From positions 1 through 35,692 of the forward strand of contig CAYVYH010000010.1 in the NCBI GenBank assembly GCA_964455155.1: DNA of 35,692 bases, written 5' to 3'. The notes beneath the pieces are model-generated. The model did no database searches and had not been told where the DNA came from. It was given only the letters and a program-made list of their open reading frames with translations. The position numbers and the translations under genes were made by a program. Numbering within the stretch: the stretch's first letter is position 1; each line of letters begins with the position of its first letter. Below are positions 25,884 through 34,129 of the stretch, one piece after another. This DNA is from UBA8403 sp964455155. GTDB taxonomy: Bacteria > Bacteroidota > Bacteroidia > Cytophagales > Amoebophilaceae.

Positions 25884-27437
25884 TCAAGGGCGGAAAGATC
25901 TACGCAGTTTACCGATTTGGCGCACCTGTCTTTTGATCTTCGCCAACAGTATCGTATAAAAATCAGCCTCAAAGAGATGTGCGTCTTGACAAGCCTTTCT
26001 CAAAAAGAATACCCCAAAAGGGAGTAGTAGCCAATTGGCTAGCCAGGCACCACTCAACGCATCAATGGTTGCTTCATTGGCCCATTTTTCCCCTAGAAAC
26101 TCAAAAATGTAATGCCATACGATTAAGCCTGTAGCAATGAGCAGGGGGATGCCCAATCCCCCTTTCTTGATAATAGCGCCTAGTGGTGCTCCCACCAAGA
26201 ATACAACGATGCAGCTTACTGCCCATGCCATCATCTTGTACCGCACTAGCTCATACTTTCTGATTTCTCGTTCCAGTCGTTTCGTCTCGGCTATTTGCTG
26301 CAACAACTCTCCCCTGAAAATTTGAGCATTCTCTAAGGCTCTGCTGTAGATGTGTACAAAATCTATCGCTTCATACTGTGTTGACGGCGTTGTGGATAAA
26401 TCAGTGGTAGAAGGTAGATCCTCTGACTGGAGCTTTCCACTTCGAAGCTTTTCAGCATGCGTTTTGAGACGCAAGATATTGGCTGCTCCGAGTGTATTTT
26501 CTTGTATGATTGTTGCAGTCGTTGGCTCAGTGCACCACAGAGGAGTCAGCCCTTTTTCATCCAAAGACCGTTTTGCGTTCTTCATGGCACCCTTCATAGC
26601 CGCAATGTCGGCAGCCAGCTGTTGGGTATTTTTTGTTCCGTAAGCGCTAGTAAATGCTTCTTTTTGTGTTCTGGATAGCTGGAATGATGCCAAACTGAGA
26701 AGTAATTTTTGGGTGTGAAAGCTACTTCTATAAAAGTGGGGCACTTGCATATCATGGCTGGTAGCCGCGTTGGTTGAGCGTGGTTCCTCCACATAGTTAT
26801 GCCCATTGAAAAGTTCAATTACCAAATAAGCCTCATCGTTGATCGTGTATATCTTACCCGACTCAGCCGTGGTCAATGATATATTGCCCTTATCCTGGGT
26901 ATGGTCATAAATCATGATACCCTGTAGGGTTTTTTGGTCGTCCAATTTCTTTTGGACTTTGATACTATAGCCAGGTATACCGTCGTAAAATATCCCTTCC
27001 TTGATGGCTATGGAGGGTTTTTTTTTGCTTAGGTCATACAGCAAGCTGAATGTGTCTAAATAAGCGCGAGGTACCACGTAACTGTTTGAAAAAAACACAA
27101 GTACACTCATCAGAGAGACGACACAGCATAAAGGCAATAAAATCCTTGGCAGGGAAATGCCAGCACTTTTCAGTGCTACGAGCTCATAGTGTTCTCCGAG
27201 ACTTCCCATTGCCATGATCGATGCCAGTAGGATAGCCACGGGAAACGCTTGTTTTGTCGCCAAGATGCCAACGTAAGAAGCTAATTGCGCATAGATAGCT
27301 AGCCCTAAGTCTTTGCCAATCAACTCATTGAAGTAGACAAGAAAGAACTGCATCAAGAGGATAAAAAAGGCTGCACAAACGATGAGCACGAATAGTCCCA
27401 AAAAGGAACCAAGAACGAGTTTATCAATTTTTTTCAT
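25884..27437 (-). CDS. LptF/LptG-type permease (YjgP/YjgQ family)
   Basis: 517 residues. The N-terminal part contains MKKIDKLVLGSFLGLFVLIV and three hydrophobic segments up to about residue 120; a large hydrophilic domain of roughly 250 residues follows, and the C-terminal part has three further hydrophobic segments (MAWAVSCIVVFLVGAPLGAI and onward). This is the layout of the LPS-transport ABC permeases, with periplasmic beta-jellyroll between membrane halves. The charged linker rich in K, R and E before the last membrane part is usual for Bacteroidota members. The protein would pair with an LptB ATPase, not in this window, to push lipid onto the OstA/LptA bridge. LptF versus LptG is not decided. 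Confidence 0.85.
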   Translation of the reverse strand: MKKIDKLVLGSFLGLFVLIVCAAFFILLMQFFLVYFNELIGKDLGLAIYAQLASYVGILATKQAFPVAILLASIMAMGSLGEHYELVALKSAGISLPRILLPLCCVVSLMSVLVFFSNSYVVPRAYLDTFSLLYDLSKKKPSIAIKEGIFYDGIPGYSIKVQKKLDDQKTLQGIMIYDHTQDKGNISLTTAESGKIYTINDEAYLVIELFNGHNYVEEPRSTNAATSHDMQVPHFYRSSFHTQKLLLSLASFQLSRTQKEAFTSAYGTKNTQQLAADIAAMKGAMKNAKRSLDEKGLTPLWCTEPTTATIIQENTLGAANILRLKTHAEKLRSGKLQSEDLPSTTDLSTTPSTQYEAIDFVHIYSRALENAQIFRGELLQQIAETKRLEREIRKYELVRYKMMAWAVSCIVVFLVGAPLGAIIKKGGLGIPLLIATGLIVWHYIFEFLGEKWANEATIDALSGAWLANWLLLPFGVFFLRKACQDAHLFEADFYTILLAKIKRQVRQIGKLRRSFRP

Positions 27438-27552
27438 CTCGCATGAGCTATCAAGCGCCTACATTTAGAAACCCTCGAAACTAAAGTCCGGCAAAAATAA
27501 GCATATTGCAAATGGTATTCTGACACATATTGTGTATAATGGGCCCATTTAT

Positions 27553-27626
27553 GGCGAGGTAGCTCAGGTGGTTAGAGCGTCGGATTCATAACCCGGAGGT
27601 CGAGGGTTCGACCCCCTCCCTCGCTA
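27553..27626 (+). tRNA. trnM: tRNA-Met (anticodon CAT)
   Basis: Cloverleaf by hand: the acceptor is GGCGAGG/CCTCGCT (terminal G-T) with discriminator A. The D arm is GCTC-AGGTGGTTA-GAGC. The anticodon arm is TCGGA-TTCATAA-CCCGG with CAT; its innermost pair is A-C. The T arm is GAGGG-TTCGACC-CCCTC. The gene could in principle encode the CAT-anticodon tRNA-Ile modified by TilS, but the loop and stem look like elongator tRNA-Met. trmD begins 63 bases downstream. Confidence 0.93.
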
Positions 27627-27688
27627 CCGATGCCGCGCATGCCTTCCATCTGCTTTGAGACAGAGGGCCGGGACTTTTGTTAACGCTT

Positions 27689-28423
27689 ATGAGGGTTGAT
27701 ATCATCACCTGCCTGCCCCGGCTTTTAGAGAGCCCTCTTGCACACTCCATAGTCAAAAGGGCTGTTGACCGGGCCAAAGTAGCCATCCACGTCCATGATT
27801 TGAGAGACTATGCTACTAATAAGCATCGACAGGTGGATGACTATGTGTATGGTGGTGGGGCAGGCATGTTGCTCATGATAGAGCCCATAGCACGCTGCAT
27901 CGACACGCTCAAATCAAAAGTAAACTACCAGGAGGTGATCTACATGGCCCCAGACGGAGAGCGTCTAACCCAAAGAGTGGCCAATGCACTCTCTTTAAAA
28001 GACAATTTGATTGTCTTATGTGGTCACTACAAAGGGGTAGATGAAAGAATTAGGGAACACTTGATCACACGAGAGATCAGCATTGGTGACTATGTTTTGT
28101 CAGGGGGGGAGCTGGCAGCCGCTGTCTTAGTAGATGCCATTGTTAGACTGCTTCCCGGTGTATTGTCAGATGAAACGTCGGCATTAACTGACTCCTTCCA
28201 GGAAGACTTGGTTGCACCTCCGGCCTACACAAGACCTGCCCGTTTTCGGGGCATGGAGGTTCCTGCCGTATTGTTGTCTGGTAATGCCCAGGCTATTCAA
28301 CAGTGGCGCTACGACCAAGCTGTAGCAAGAACTCAGAAGCGTAGGCCCGCACTCTACCAAGCGGAATATGAAGCGCCGGCCGCGTCACTTTTTTTTCCCG
28401 ATCCAATGCACAACATGCATTAG
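27689..28423 (+). CDS. trmD: tRNA (guanine-37-N1)-methyltransferase TrmD
   Basis: 244 residues with the start at the ATG giving MRVDIITCLPRLLESPL; a TTG four codons upstream is less likely. SPOUT-class knot signatures are VDDYVYGGGAGMLLMIEPIA, LIVLCGHYKGVDERI and EISIGDYVLSGGELAA, which form the deep trefoil knot binding AdoMet. The enzyme methylates N1 of G37 next to the anticodon to prevent +1 frameshifting. The C terminus is slightly extended and overlaps the 3' end of the convergent holin-like gene by 39 bases. Downstream of tRNA-Met. Confidence 0.96.
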   Translation: MRVDIITCLPRLLESPLAHSIVKRAVDRAKVAIHVHDLRDYATNKHRQVDDYVYGGGAGMLLMIEPIARCIDTLKSKVNYQEVIYMAPDGERLTQRVANALSLKDNLIVLCGHYKGVDERIREHLITREISIGDYVLSGGELAAAVLVDAIVRLLPGVLSDETSALTDSFQEDLVAPPAYTRPARFRGMEVPAVLLSGNAQAIQQWRYDQAVARTQKRRPALYQAEYEAPAASLFFPDPMHNMH

Positions 28424-28723
28424 CCACCAGAGTAGTAGTACCAAGGTTACACACCCGCTTGAAATGATTAGAAAACCTTGGTAGGTGCTAGCTAGCAGGT
28501 TATTAAAGTACAGGGCCGCGGCGACCAAACCGAAGAGCAAGGCACAGTGGGCAAGAACAAACAACAGCAAAACGAAGGCCATCTTGATGGCCCACGCTGT
28601 TAGCTTCCTCCTCATCTCATCCCTGAAACTACACAGGCCCTTGGTAAGCAGCCCGATGAGTTCTCCGACCAGTAGTTCGAAGCCCAGGAGCCGAAAAAGT
28701 ATCTTCATCCACTTGGTGCGCAT
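28385..28723 (-). CDS. Phage-holin-family (Holin-X-like) small membrane protein
   Basis: 112 residues with an amphipathic N-terminal helix and two transmembrane segments (about 46-72 and 82-105), ending in a basic tail (GKKK). The arrangement and the segment LIGLLTKGLCSFRDEMRRKL resemble the Bacteroidota proteins named phage holin family or Holin-X. These are usually chromosomal envelope proteins, and no phage genes lie nearby. A second Met at residue 7 is an alternative start. Its 3' end overlaps trmD. Function unknown. Confidence 0.6.
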   Translation of the reverse strand: MRTKWMKILFRLLGFELLVGELIGLLTKGLCSFRDEMRRKLTAWAIKMAFVLLLFVLAHCALLFGLVAAALYFNNLLASTYQGFLIISSGCVTLVLLLWWLMHVVHWIGKKK

Positions 28724-28774
28724 GTGTGCTTCAGGGTTGGGTGGTCTGCTACCAAGGTAAGAAAAACGGGCTAG

Positions 28775-29632
28775 TTATTTCCCTGCGTTGAATAGCTGCT
28801 GCTTTTCAGTTGCAGTCAAGCTTTCGTAGCCAGAGGCAGCCACCTTGTCTAGAATTCTGTCTAGACTGTCTTGGTCCACCTGAACTTCGTACCCCTCCTT
28901 TTCCCGGGGGTTAGCATTTCGGTGGACCACTTTGAGGTCTCTGCTATGTTTTCTCAGGTGTGTCCAAGCTGGGCGCCACCAGGCATTACCTCTATACTGC
29001 CTTACATAAACATATCCTAGCAGTGCTCCTCCTAAGGAGGCAATGCTTGTTGCAGGCTCAGTCCCCACCAGATTCATCAATGCAAACAGTACCAAAACCC
29101 CAGCGATATATTGGAGTTTGATAGGACCCACAATAAAAAGAGAGAAGGCATGCTGCGGGACCAGCGTGGCTGCTGCGATCATAACAGCATAGAGGCTGCC
29201 TGAAAAACCAGAAAGGCTTGCCGTAGCATCCCGGAAGTGAGGTGCCACACTGTGTAAGAACAAAAACAGAAGCCCTCCTGCTAGGCCACCCAACAGATAA
29301 AGCGTCACAAAGCGGCGGCTTCCTAATCGACTCATGACTATTTGTCCTAGAGCGTGCAAAAAAAGCAGGCCCCACAACGTGGAGAAAAAAGATACATGTA
29401 CCCAGTAATGGGTCAACAGCGCCCAGGGCTGATACAGACAAGCAGACCAAGAGGCCGGAAGAGCCACGCGCTGGTAGAGTGCTAGGTAGGCTTTTTCATA
29501 CCCCATTATGGTCAACACGATCTTGAGCAGGAGTAAGGTCAAAAAGCTGAGCGCATTCAGTAGTATGACTTGTATGAGACCATTTTCAGATCGTCGGAAG
29601 TGGGTCTTGATAAGATGGAAAAAATCTCTCAT
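28775..29632 (-). CDS. Rhomboid-family membrane protein, probably catalytically inactive
   Basis: 285 residues from the ATG at 29632; a TTG eleven codons upstream is possible. Six or seven hydrophobic segments follow the rhomboid pattern, including GRRF-type SRRFVTLYLLGGLAGG and the serine motif SGFSGS (nucleophile position Ser144). The other catalytic positions have changed. The usual HxxxN of the second helix reads S84-TLW-G88 in SFFSTLWGLL, and the usual AHLGG of the last helix reads AS199LGG, so the catalytic His is missing. Normal family members cleave membrane proteins; this one looks like a pseudoprotease that could bind but not cut. A cytoplasmic C-terminal tail of about 75 residues is charged. 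Confidence 0.8.
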   Translation of the reverse strand: MRDFFHLIKTHFRRSENGLIQVILLNALSFLTLLLLKIVLTIMGYEKAYLALYQRVALPASWSACLYQPWALLTHYWVHVSFFSTLWGLLFLHALGQIVMSRLGSRRFVTLYLLGGLAGGLLFLFLHSVAPHFRDATASLSGFSGSLYAVMIAAATLVPQHAFSLFIVGPIKLQYIAGVLVLFALMNLVGTEPATSIASLGGALLGYVYVRQYRGNAWWRPAWTHLRKHSRDLKVVHRNANPREKEGYEVQVDQDSLDRILDKVAASGYESLTATEKQQLFNAGK

Positions 29633-29863
29633 TACAGTGTTTTTGGTATCTCTAGCATATAACAAGAAGATGTCATGGTTGCCGCGAGCTGTGTATAAAA
29701 TTCGGTTTTCCGCCCCAAGTTCGGAGTTATGTGCCTTAGTCGCAAAATTTAGAAGCTATAGCGCTTTGCGAGTCTTTGGTCTACTTGCTTCCGTACCCTC
29801 CTATAGGGAAAATAAGGGCCTTTTGCGCTTATTTTCGTCACGGAAGTACGTTGCTAACGTTTC
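29633..29863. other. Gene-free stretch upstream of the rhomboid gene
   Basis: No gene recognised. It holds a perfect 9-bp inverted repeat, GAAAATAAG (29808-29816) and CTTATTTTC (29828-29836), with an 11-nt spacer. It may serve the rhomboid promoter region, but no promoter motif was identified. Confidence 0.4.
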
Positions 29864-30450
29864 GAGACCTTTGCGTGAGAGTCGTATCATCTCCACATTG
29901 CTTATTTGGGATCATTTTGAGGTGTTCGGTTTTCTTATTTGTCTTCCTGTTGTGGGGCCTGGGTGTCCTTTTAAGTACTTTTAATCTGTTTTTGCTACAC
30001 CTTCGCCATGATGATCCCTGAGAGTCTGTATAAGTGATAGACGACGTCCTCCGGAACATGCTGCCCATGGTTCCTGGCATGCTAGCCTACAGCCTACCAG
30101 ACCAACGGTTTATACGCTCAAAACGGCTGAGTGTATTATAGTCAGGTACTGTGTCTTCTACCTGTAACCCACAAAGGGCATACGCAGACTAGTCATAGCA
30201 TAGAGTGAGCGCAATAGACGGCCACTTCTTGATGAAATACCCTTGAGTGCCTCCTTCTTGCTCTGTTACTTTGTGTGGTAGTCAGTCTGGCGTCAATGAA
30301 GACATGATGAGACTCTTGCAAAATCCTGTGGAGATTTTTAGACTCCCTTGCTGGAGATTGCCACAAAAACATTGACAACCTGCGTTCGGGTGCTTTGGCA
30401 TGACGCCCTCTGCGCCTCTATGCGAAGCGTAGTCACAGGGCAAAGGCTTC
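29864..30450 (-). mobile_element. Decayed IS5-family transposase fragment C
   Basis: On the minus strand, pieces such as ESHHVFIDARLTTTQSN (around the first catalytic Asp of IS5-type enzymes), LSRFERINRWSGRL and VYHLYRLSGIIMAKV appear in order but in different frames. The C-terminal part is homologous in DNA to fragment B at 1.34-1.50 kb, with the same length between shared blocks. The left edge carries GAGACCTTTGCG (29864-29875), a plausible terminal repeat. GGCAAAGGCTTC near 30439-30450 matches its complement in 9 of 12 positions. No intact ORF remains. Confidence 0.55.
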
Positions 30451-30624
30451 TACCAGAAAAGACGCTTAACAGAAGCACTGACTTTTATCAAGTTGATTTG
30501 CGTCCCATTTTTACGTAATTCCTATCGCTGAAGTTAGAAGGGTTACCCTAGCAGTTGTTGCAAATAGTTATACTTTTGAAGCACTACAGCAATAAAAATA
30601 TCACTGCATCAAATTTTACAGATC
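30451..30624. other. Intergenic region upstream of marC
   Basis: TACTTTTG at 30571-30578 fits the Bacteroidota -7 box, about 47 bases before the GTG of marC. No properly spaced TTG -33 box was found. No other feature was seen. Confidence 0.3.
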
Positions 30625-31218
30625 GTGCAAAGTATTCAAAATGTCTTCCACGGATTTGATTGGCACCAAACCCTTTCTTCTTTTTGGGTGCTGTTTGCCG
30701 TGATTGACATCTTGGGGAGCGTACCCATCATCATTGGTATAAGAAGGAAGACAGGGCGTATTGACACCAACAAGACGACTGTGGCGGTGGGGGTTATCAT
30801 GCTTTCTTTTTTGTTTTTAGGGCAATCCCTACTCGACATTTTTTCTATCGATACAGCCTCTTTTTCGGTAGCTGGCAGCATTGTGTTGTGTATTCTAGCC
30901 TTAGAGATGGTTTTAAATATTTCTATCTTCAAAATAGAGGTAGATGGTGAGTCGGCTTCTATCGTGCCTTTGGCATTTCCTATTATAGCAGGTGTGGGCA
31001 CGTTGGTAGCATTACTGGCTTTGAAAGCGGACTACGCGCACATCAATATCTTGTGTGCCATGTTGGCTAATATTTTATTTGTGTACGTCACCTTACGTTG
31101 CTCTGAGTGGATTGAGCGTAAACTGGGTAGTTTGGGAGTCAGTATTGTGCACAAGGTGATGGGTGTTGTTTTGCTCTCGATAGCTGTCAAACTATTTAGA
31201 ACTCACTTTTTCTTGTAG
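30625..31218 (+). CDS. MarC family integral membrane protein
   Basis: 197 residues with six hydrophobic segments. The conserved family start FWVLFAVIDILGSVPIIIG and the segment FSVAGSIVLCILALEMVLNI are diagnostic of MarC/UPF0056, and the central VPLAFPIIAGVGTLVALLAL is typical. The start is GTG (30625). MarC proteins were once linked to multiple antibiotic resistance in E. coli, but this has not been upheld; a solute-transport role is assumed without proof. It is the first gene of a tight operon: rnhA starts one base after its stop. Confidence 0.88.
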   Translation: MQSIQNVFHGFDWHQTLSSFWVLFAVIDILGSVPIIIGIRRKTGRIDTNKTTVAVGVIMLSFLFLGQSLLDIFSIDTASFSVAGSIVLCILALEMVLNISIFKIEVDGESASIVPLAFPIIAGVGTLVALLALKADYAHINILCAMLANILFVYVTLRCSEWIERKLGSLGVSIVHKVMGVVLLSIAVKLFRTHFFL

Positions 31219-31219
31219 C

Positions 31220-31678
31220 GTGGTTGTCATGTATACAGATGGTTCTTCGAGGGGAAATCCGGGACCGGGGGGGTATGGCGTAGTTTTGAAGTACAAGGAC
31301 AGCAGGAAGGAGCTTTCTGGAGGGTTTCAGCTGACCACCAATAACCGAATGGAGCTACTGGCCGTTATTGTGGGGCTAGAAGCTTTGAAAGGTAAGCAGC
31401 AAGCAGTGAAAATTTATTCGGATTCTAGATATGTCATAGATGCAATACAAAAGGGTTGGTTGGTATCGTGGTTGAAGAAGGATTTTAAAGGGAAGAAGAA
31501 CGCCGATCTTTGGAAGCGCTTCTTGGCAGTATACCAGCAGCATCGTGTCAGTTTCTGTTGGGTTAGAGGGCATACAGGCAATGTTGAGAATGAGTATTGT
31601 GATCAATTGGCAACCCAGAGTGCACAGCGGGAGCCGCTTTCGGCAGATCAGGGGTACCTAGATAGCATTGAAAACTAG
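31220..31678 (+). CDS. rnhA: Ribonuclease HI
   Basis: 152 residues. The four catalytic acids are present: Asp7 in YTDGSSRGNPGPGGYG, Glu45 in NNRMELLAVI, Asp68 in IYSDSRYVIDAI and Asp128 in NEYCDQLA; the active-site His is in RGHTGN (His118). The basic protrusion is present in shortened form (WLVSWLKKDFKGKKNADLWK). It removes RNA from RNA-DNA hybrids, including primers and R-loops. The start is GTG at 31220, one base after marC; the ATG at 31229 would trim three residues of the first strand. ogt begins 5 bases downstream. A G7 run is inside the GPGG codons. Confidence 0.95.
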   Translation: MVVMYTDGSSRGNPGPGGYGVVLKYKDSRKELSGGFQLTTNNRMELLAVIVGLEALKGKQQAVKIYSDSRYVIDAIQKGWLVSWLKKDFKGKKNADLWKRFLAVYQQHRVSFCWVRGHTGNVENEYCDQLATQSAQREPLSADQGYLDSIEN

Positions 31679-31683
31679 CGTTC

Positions 31684-32238
31684 ATGAGCCCCAATGAGTT
31701 GGTATTCTATACTTACGATGACTATGCCCCTATTTGTTATGGCATGCATACTTCTACACACGGAAAGGTTGTTGTTATGAGTACCGAAAGAGGGATCTGC
31801 GGCTTCCATTTTTTGGAAAAACCGCTGGCATACTATCTTCATTTGACGAAGAAGAAATTCAACGTGTCGCCTGTGCATGCACCGTCACACACTCAAGATT
31901 GGTGGCAGTGCATCCATCAGACCACCACAACGCTCTCTTTGGTGGTACAGGGTACGGCGTTCCAGCAGAGTGTGTGGAAATCTTTGTGTGCCATTCCTGT
32001 TGGCACTACTTGCTCTTACCAAGCTCTTGCCACGGCGCTAGGGTTTGTGCAAGGTGCTCGTGCTGTAGCCAGTGCTATTGCCCAAAACTTCATTGCCTGG
32101 CTTATTCCTTGTCACCGCGTTATTCGTCAGGATGGGCAGATCAGCGGCTACAGGTGGGGTGTACAAAGGAAAATTGCGCTCTTAGAGCAGGAAAAGGTGT
32201 TTTCTCGCTCTTGTGTATCAGAAACTATTATCGGGTAA
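31684..32238 (+). CDS. ogt: Methylated-DNA--protein-cysteine methyltransferase
   Basis: 184 residues, with an N-terminal ribonuclease-like domain and a C-terminal active-site domain. The latter reads FQQSVWKSLCAIPVGTTCSY, GARAVASAIAQNFIAWLIPC and HRVIRQDGQISGY. The acceptor is Cys143 in PCHRV. The protein accepts alkyl groups from O6-alkylguanine in a single-turnover reaction. The usual Asn-Pro before the active site is Asn-Phe here, a minor change. Third gene of the marC-rnhA-ogt operon; its end converges with ebfC, with 22 bases between. Confidence 0.94.
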   Translation: MSPNELVFYTYDDYAPICYGMHTSTHGKVVVMSTERGICGFHFLEKPLAYYLHLTKKKFNVSPVHAPSHTQDWWQCIHQTTTTLSLVVQGTAFQQSVWKSLCAIPVGTTCSYQALATALGFVQGARAVASAIAQNFIAWLIPCHRVIRQDGQISGYRWGVQRKIALLEQEKVFSRSCVSETIIG

Positions 32239-32260
32239 TCATCATTCTATCTCTACTTGT

Positions 32261-32584
32261 CTATCGCATCAGGTCTGCGGGCATCTCGCCCCAAATGCCC
32301 AACGTATTTTTTTTGAGCTCCTCCCTCACTTTTTCGGCCACTGCCTGGGTAGCCAGTGCGATCGCTGCAATGATTAAGTCCTGAACCATCTCTTTTTCCT
32401 CGGGACGCATGAACTCTTCGGCGATATCCAACTTGATTATTGTTTTATGCCCGTCCACCGTAGCTTTTACGGCGCCGGCGCCTGCCTCACCCGTGGCTTG
32501 TATTTGGGCTAATTTTTGCTGCATTCCTTGAATTTTGTCTTCAATCTCCTGCATTTGGCCCATCATCTTTGTGAAATCTTCCAT
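32261..32584 (-). CDS. YbaB/EbfC nucleoid-associated protein
   Basis: 107 residues. The helix MGQMQEIEDKIQGMQQKLAQ, the central strand pair EAGAGAVKATVDGHKTIIKL and the C-terminal helix EEKEMVQDLIIAAIALATQA fit the YbaB/EbfC family, which binds DNA as a dimer of tweezer-like shape. It lies 27 bases downstream of hisS on the same strand, so co-transcription is likely. Length is normal. Confidence 0.92.
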   Translation of the reverse strand: MEDFTKMMGQMQEIEDKIQGMQQKLAQIQATGEAGAGAVKATVDGHKTIIKLDIAEEFMRPEEKEMVQDLIIAAIALATQAVAEKVREELKKNTLGIWGEMPADLMR

Positions 32585-32611
32585 AGGGTAATTCTTGTGG
32601 TTCCGGTGAAG

Positions 32612-33964
32612 TTAAGATAACTCTTGCAGCAGCAATGCTAATGAGCAAGGTTTTTGCGTGCCAGTCTGCATGTTTTTGAGAGCCACCACACCCGCTGCTT
32701 GTTCGTCGCTACCAATGATAGCGACAAAAGGAATTTGGCGTTTTTGCGCATATTGTAGCTGTTTTTGTAATCTAGCAGTTTCTGGATATATCTCCGCCCG
32801 GATTTCATTTTTCCTTAGTGTAGCCAATACCTTGAGTGCCCATTGCTCAGACAGGTGGTCTAGATTAGCCAGCATCACTTGTGTGTCATAGCCAATGGTA
32901 GATGGCCACAAATTTAGCGCTTCTAGAACCTCGTAGAGTCGATCTAGTCCAAAGGAAAAGCCCACGCCAGACATCCCGGTCTGCCCGAAAGCATCAGTCA
33001 AGCCATCATACCGACCGCCACCGCCCATGCTACCCCAGCCAAAGTGTTTTACTTTTACTTCAAATACTGTCCCCGTGTAGTATGATAAGCCTCTTGCTAG
33101 CGTCAAATCTAGTGTGATGGAGGGCTCTTCCAGCCCCAACGCATGTGTGTAGTCGAGGATCTTTTGCATTTCCTGCACACCTATCTGATTAGGACCGAGC
33201 TGCTTGGTAAGGACTGCCCATATATCTTTTTGCGTTGTTGGTAGATCAAAAATAAACATAAGCTTTGCCAGAGTATTGGGTGAGAACCCCTTGTCTTTGA
33301 GTTCTCTCAGTACCTTGTCCTTCCCTACTTTATCCAATTTGTCCAGTGTCGCACCCAGGGCATGCGCTTGATCAGCTGCACCCGCCAATGTTGCGAGGCC
33401 TTTGAGTACATCCCGATGGTTCATGTGAATGGTAAAGTCTTTGACTCCTAGCCGAAGAAGTACTTCATGGATCATGACTATTATTTCTGCTTCATACAGC
33501 AAAGACTTTGTTCCTACCGTGTCAACATCACACTGATAAAATTCCCTATAACGACCCTTTTGTGGGCGGTCTGCACGCCACACAGGCTGCATTTGGTATC
33601 TCCTAAAGGGGAAAATAAGGGAGTTTCTGTTCATGGCTATGTACCGCACCAGGGGAACTGTCAGATCATAGCGCAGGCCTTTGGTTGTAATCTGACGCGA
33701 TAAAGCCTTGTAGTCTTTGATCTGATCGTTCACTCCAGCCAGGAAATCACCAGAGTTTAAGATTTTGAACATCAGTTGGTCGCCTTCTTCGCCATACCTG
33801 CCTGTCAGTGTGTCTAGGTGTTCTAGGGCGGGCGTTTCGAGCGGCAAAAAGCCATATTTCTGGCAGATATGCCGAATAGTGTCAAGGATATAGTTCCTCT
33901 TGAACACCTGAGACGCTGCAAAGTCACGCGTTCCCCTCAGCAAAGTCAGCTTTTTCCTCCACAT
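32612..33964 (-). CDS. hisS: Histidyl-tRNA synthetase
   Basis: 450 residues, class II synthetase. The N-terminal LRGTRDFAASQVFKRNYILD leads into motif 1. Motif 2 appears around FRRYQMQPVWRADRPQKGRY REFYQCDVD. The histidine-binding signatures are LARGLSYYTGTVFEVK and GGGGRYDGLTDAFGQ, and motif 3 is SGVGFSFGLDRLYEVL. The C-terminal anticodon-binding domain follows (DTQVMLANLDHLSEQWALKV). The start is ATG with MWRKKLTLL before the conserved GTRDF; no internal Met competes. Upstream of ebfC, about 165 bases after mraY. Confidence 0.97.
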   Translation of the reverse strand: MWRKKLTLLRGTRDFAASQVFKRNYILDTIRHICQKYGFLPLETPALEHLDTLTGRYGEEGDQLMFKILNSGDFLAGVNDQIKDYKALSRQITTKGLRYDLTVPLVRYIAMNRNSLIFPFRRYQMQPVWRADRPQKGRYREFYQCDVDTVGTKSLLYEAEIIVMIHEVLLRLGVKDFTIHMNHRDVLKGLATLAGAADQAHALGATLDKLDKVGKDKVLRELKDKGFSPNTLAKLMFIFDLPTTQKDIWAVLTKQLGPNQIGVQEMQKILDYTHALGLEEPSITLDLTLARGLSYYTGTVFEVKVKHFGWGSMGGGGRYDGLTDAFGQTGMSGVGFSFGLDRLYEVLEALNLWPSTIGYDTQVMLANLDHLSEQWALKVLATLRKNEIRAEIYPETARLQKQLQYAQKRQIPFVAIIGSDEQAAGVVALKNMQTGTQKPCSLALLLQELS

Positions 33965-34129
33965 TGTGTCAGTGCTTGATGGTATGATGGTGTCAGTGTG
34001 TCTTCAGACAAGCCATATCGCCTCATTGTTGTTGATAGTACTGTTCAACCAGTATAGCGGTTCCGATGCACGGCCGGGCAGTCTGGCCCTGCCAATCATA
34101 GTCCTGGACACTTGCTCGTAGTTGGACCA

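Noticed and set aside
26391..26399. Perfect DnaA-box-like sequence (TTATCCACA complement)
   Set aside because: A single copy inside the LptF/G-type permease coding region with no cluster of further boxes and no AT-rich unwinding element; expected by chance.
28385..28723. Holin-family protein as a sign of a prophage
   Set aside because: No phage structural, lysis or integration genes are near; this small membrane protein family is common on Bacteroidota chromosomes.
30625..31218. MarC as an antibiotic-resistance gene
   Set aside because: The historical link to the mar locus has not held up; no resistance function can be claimed from the sequence.
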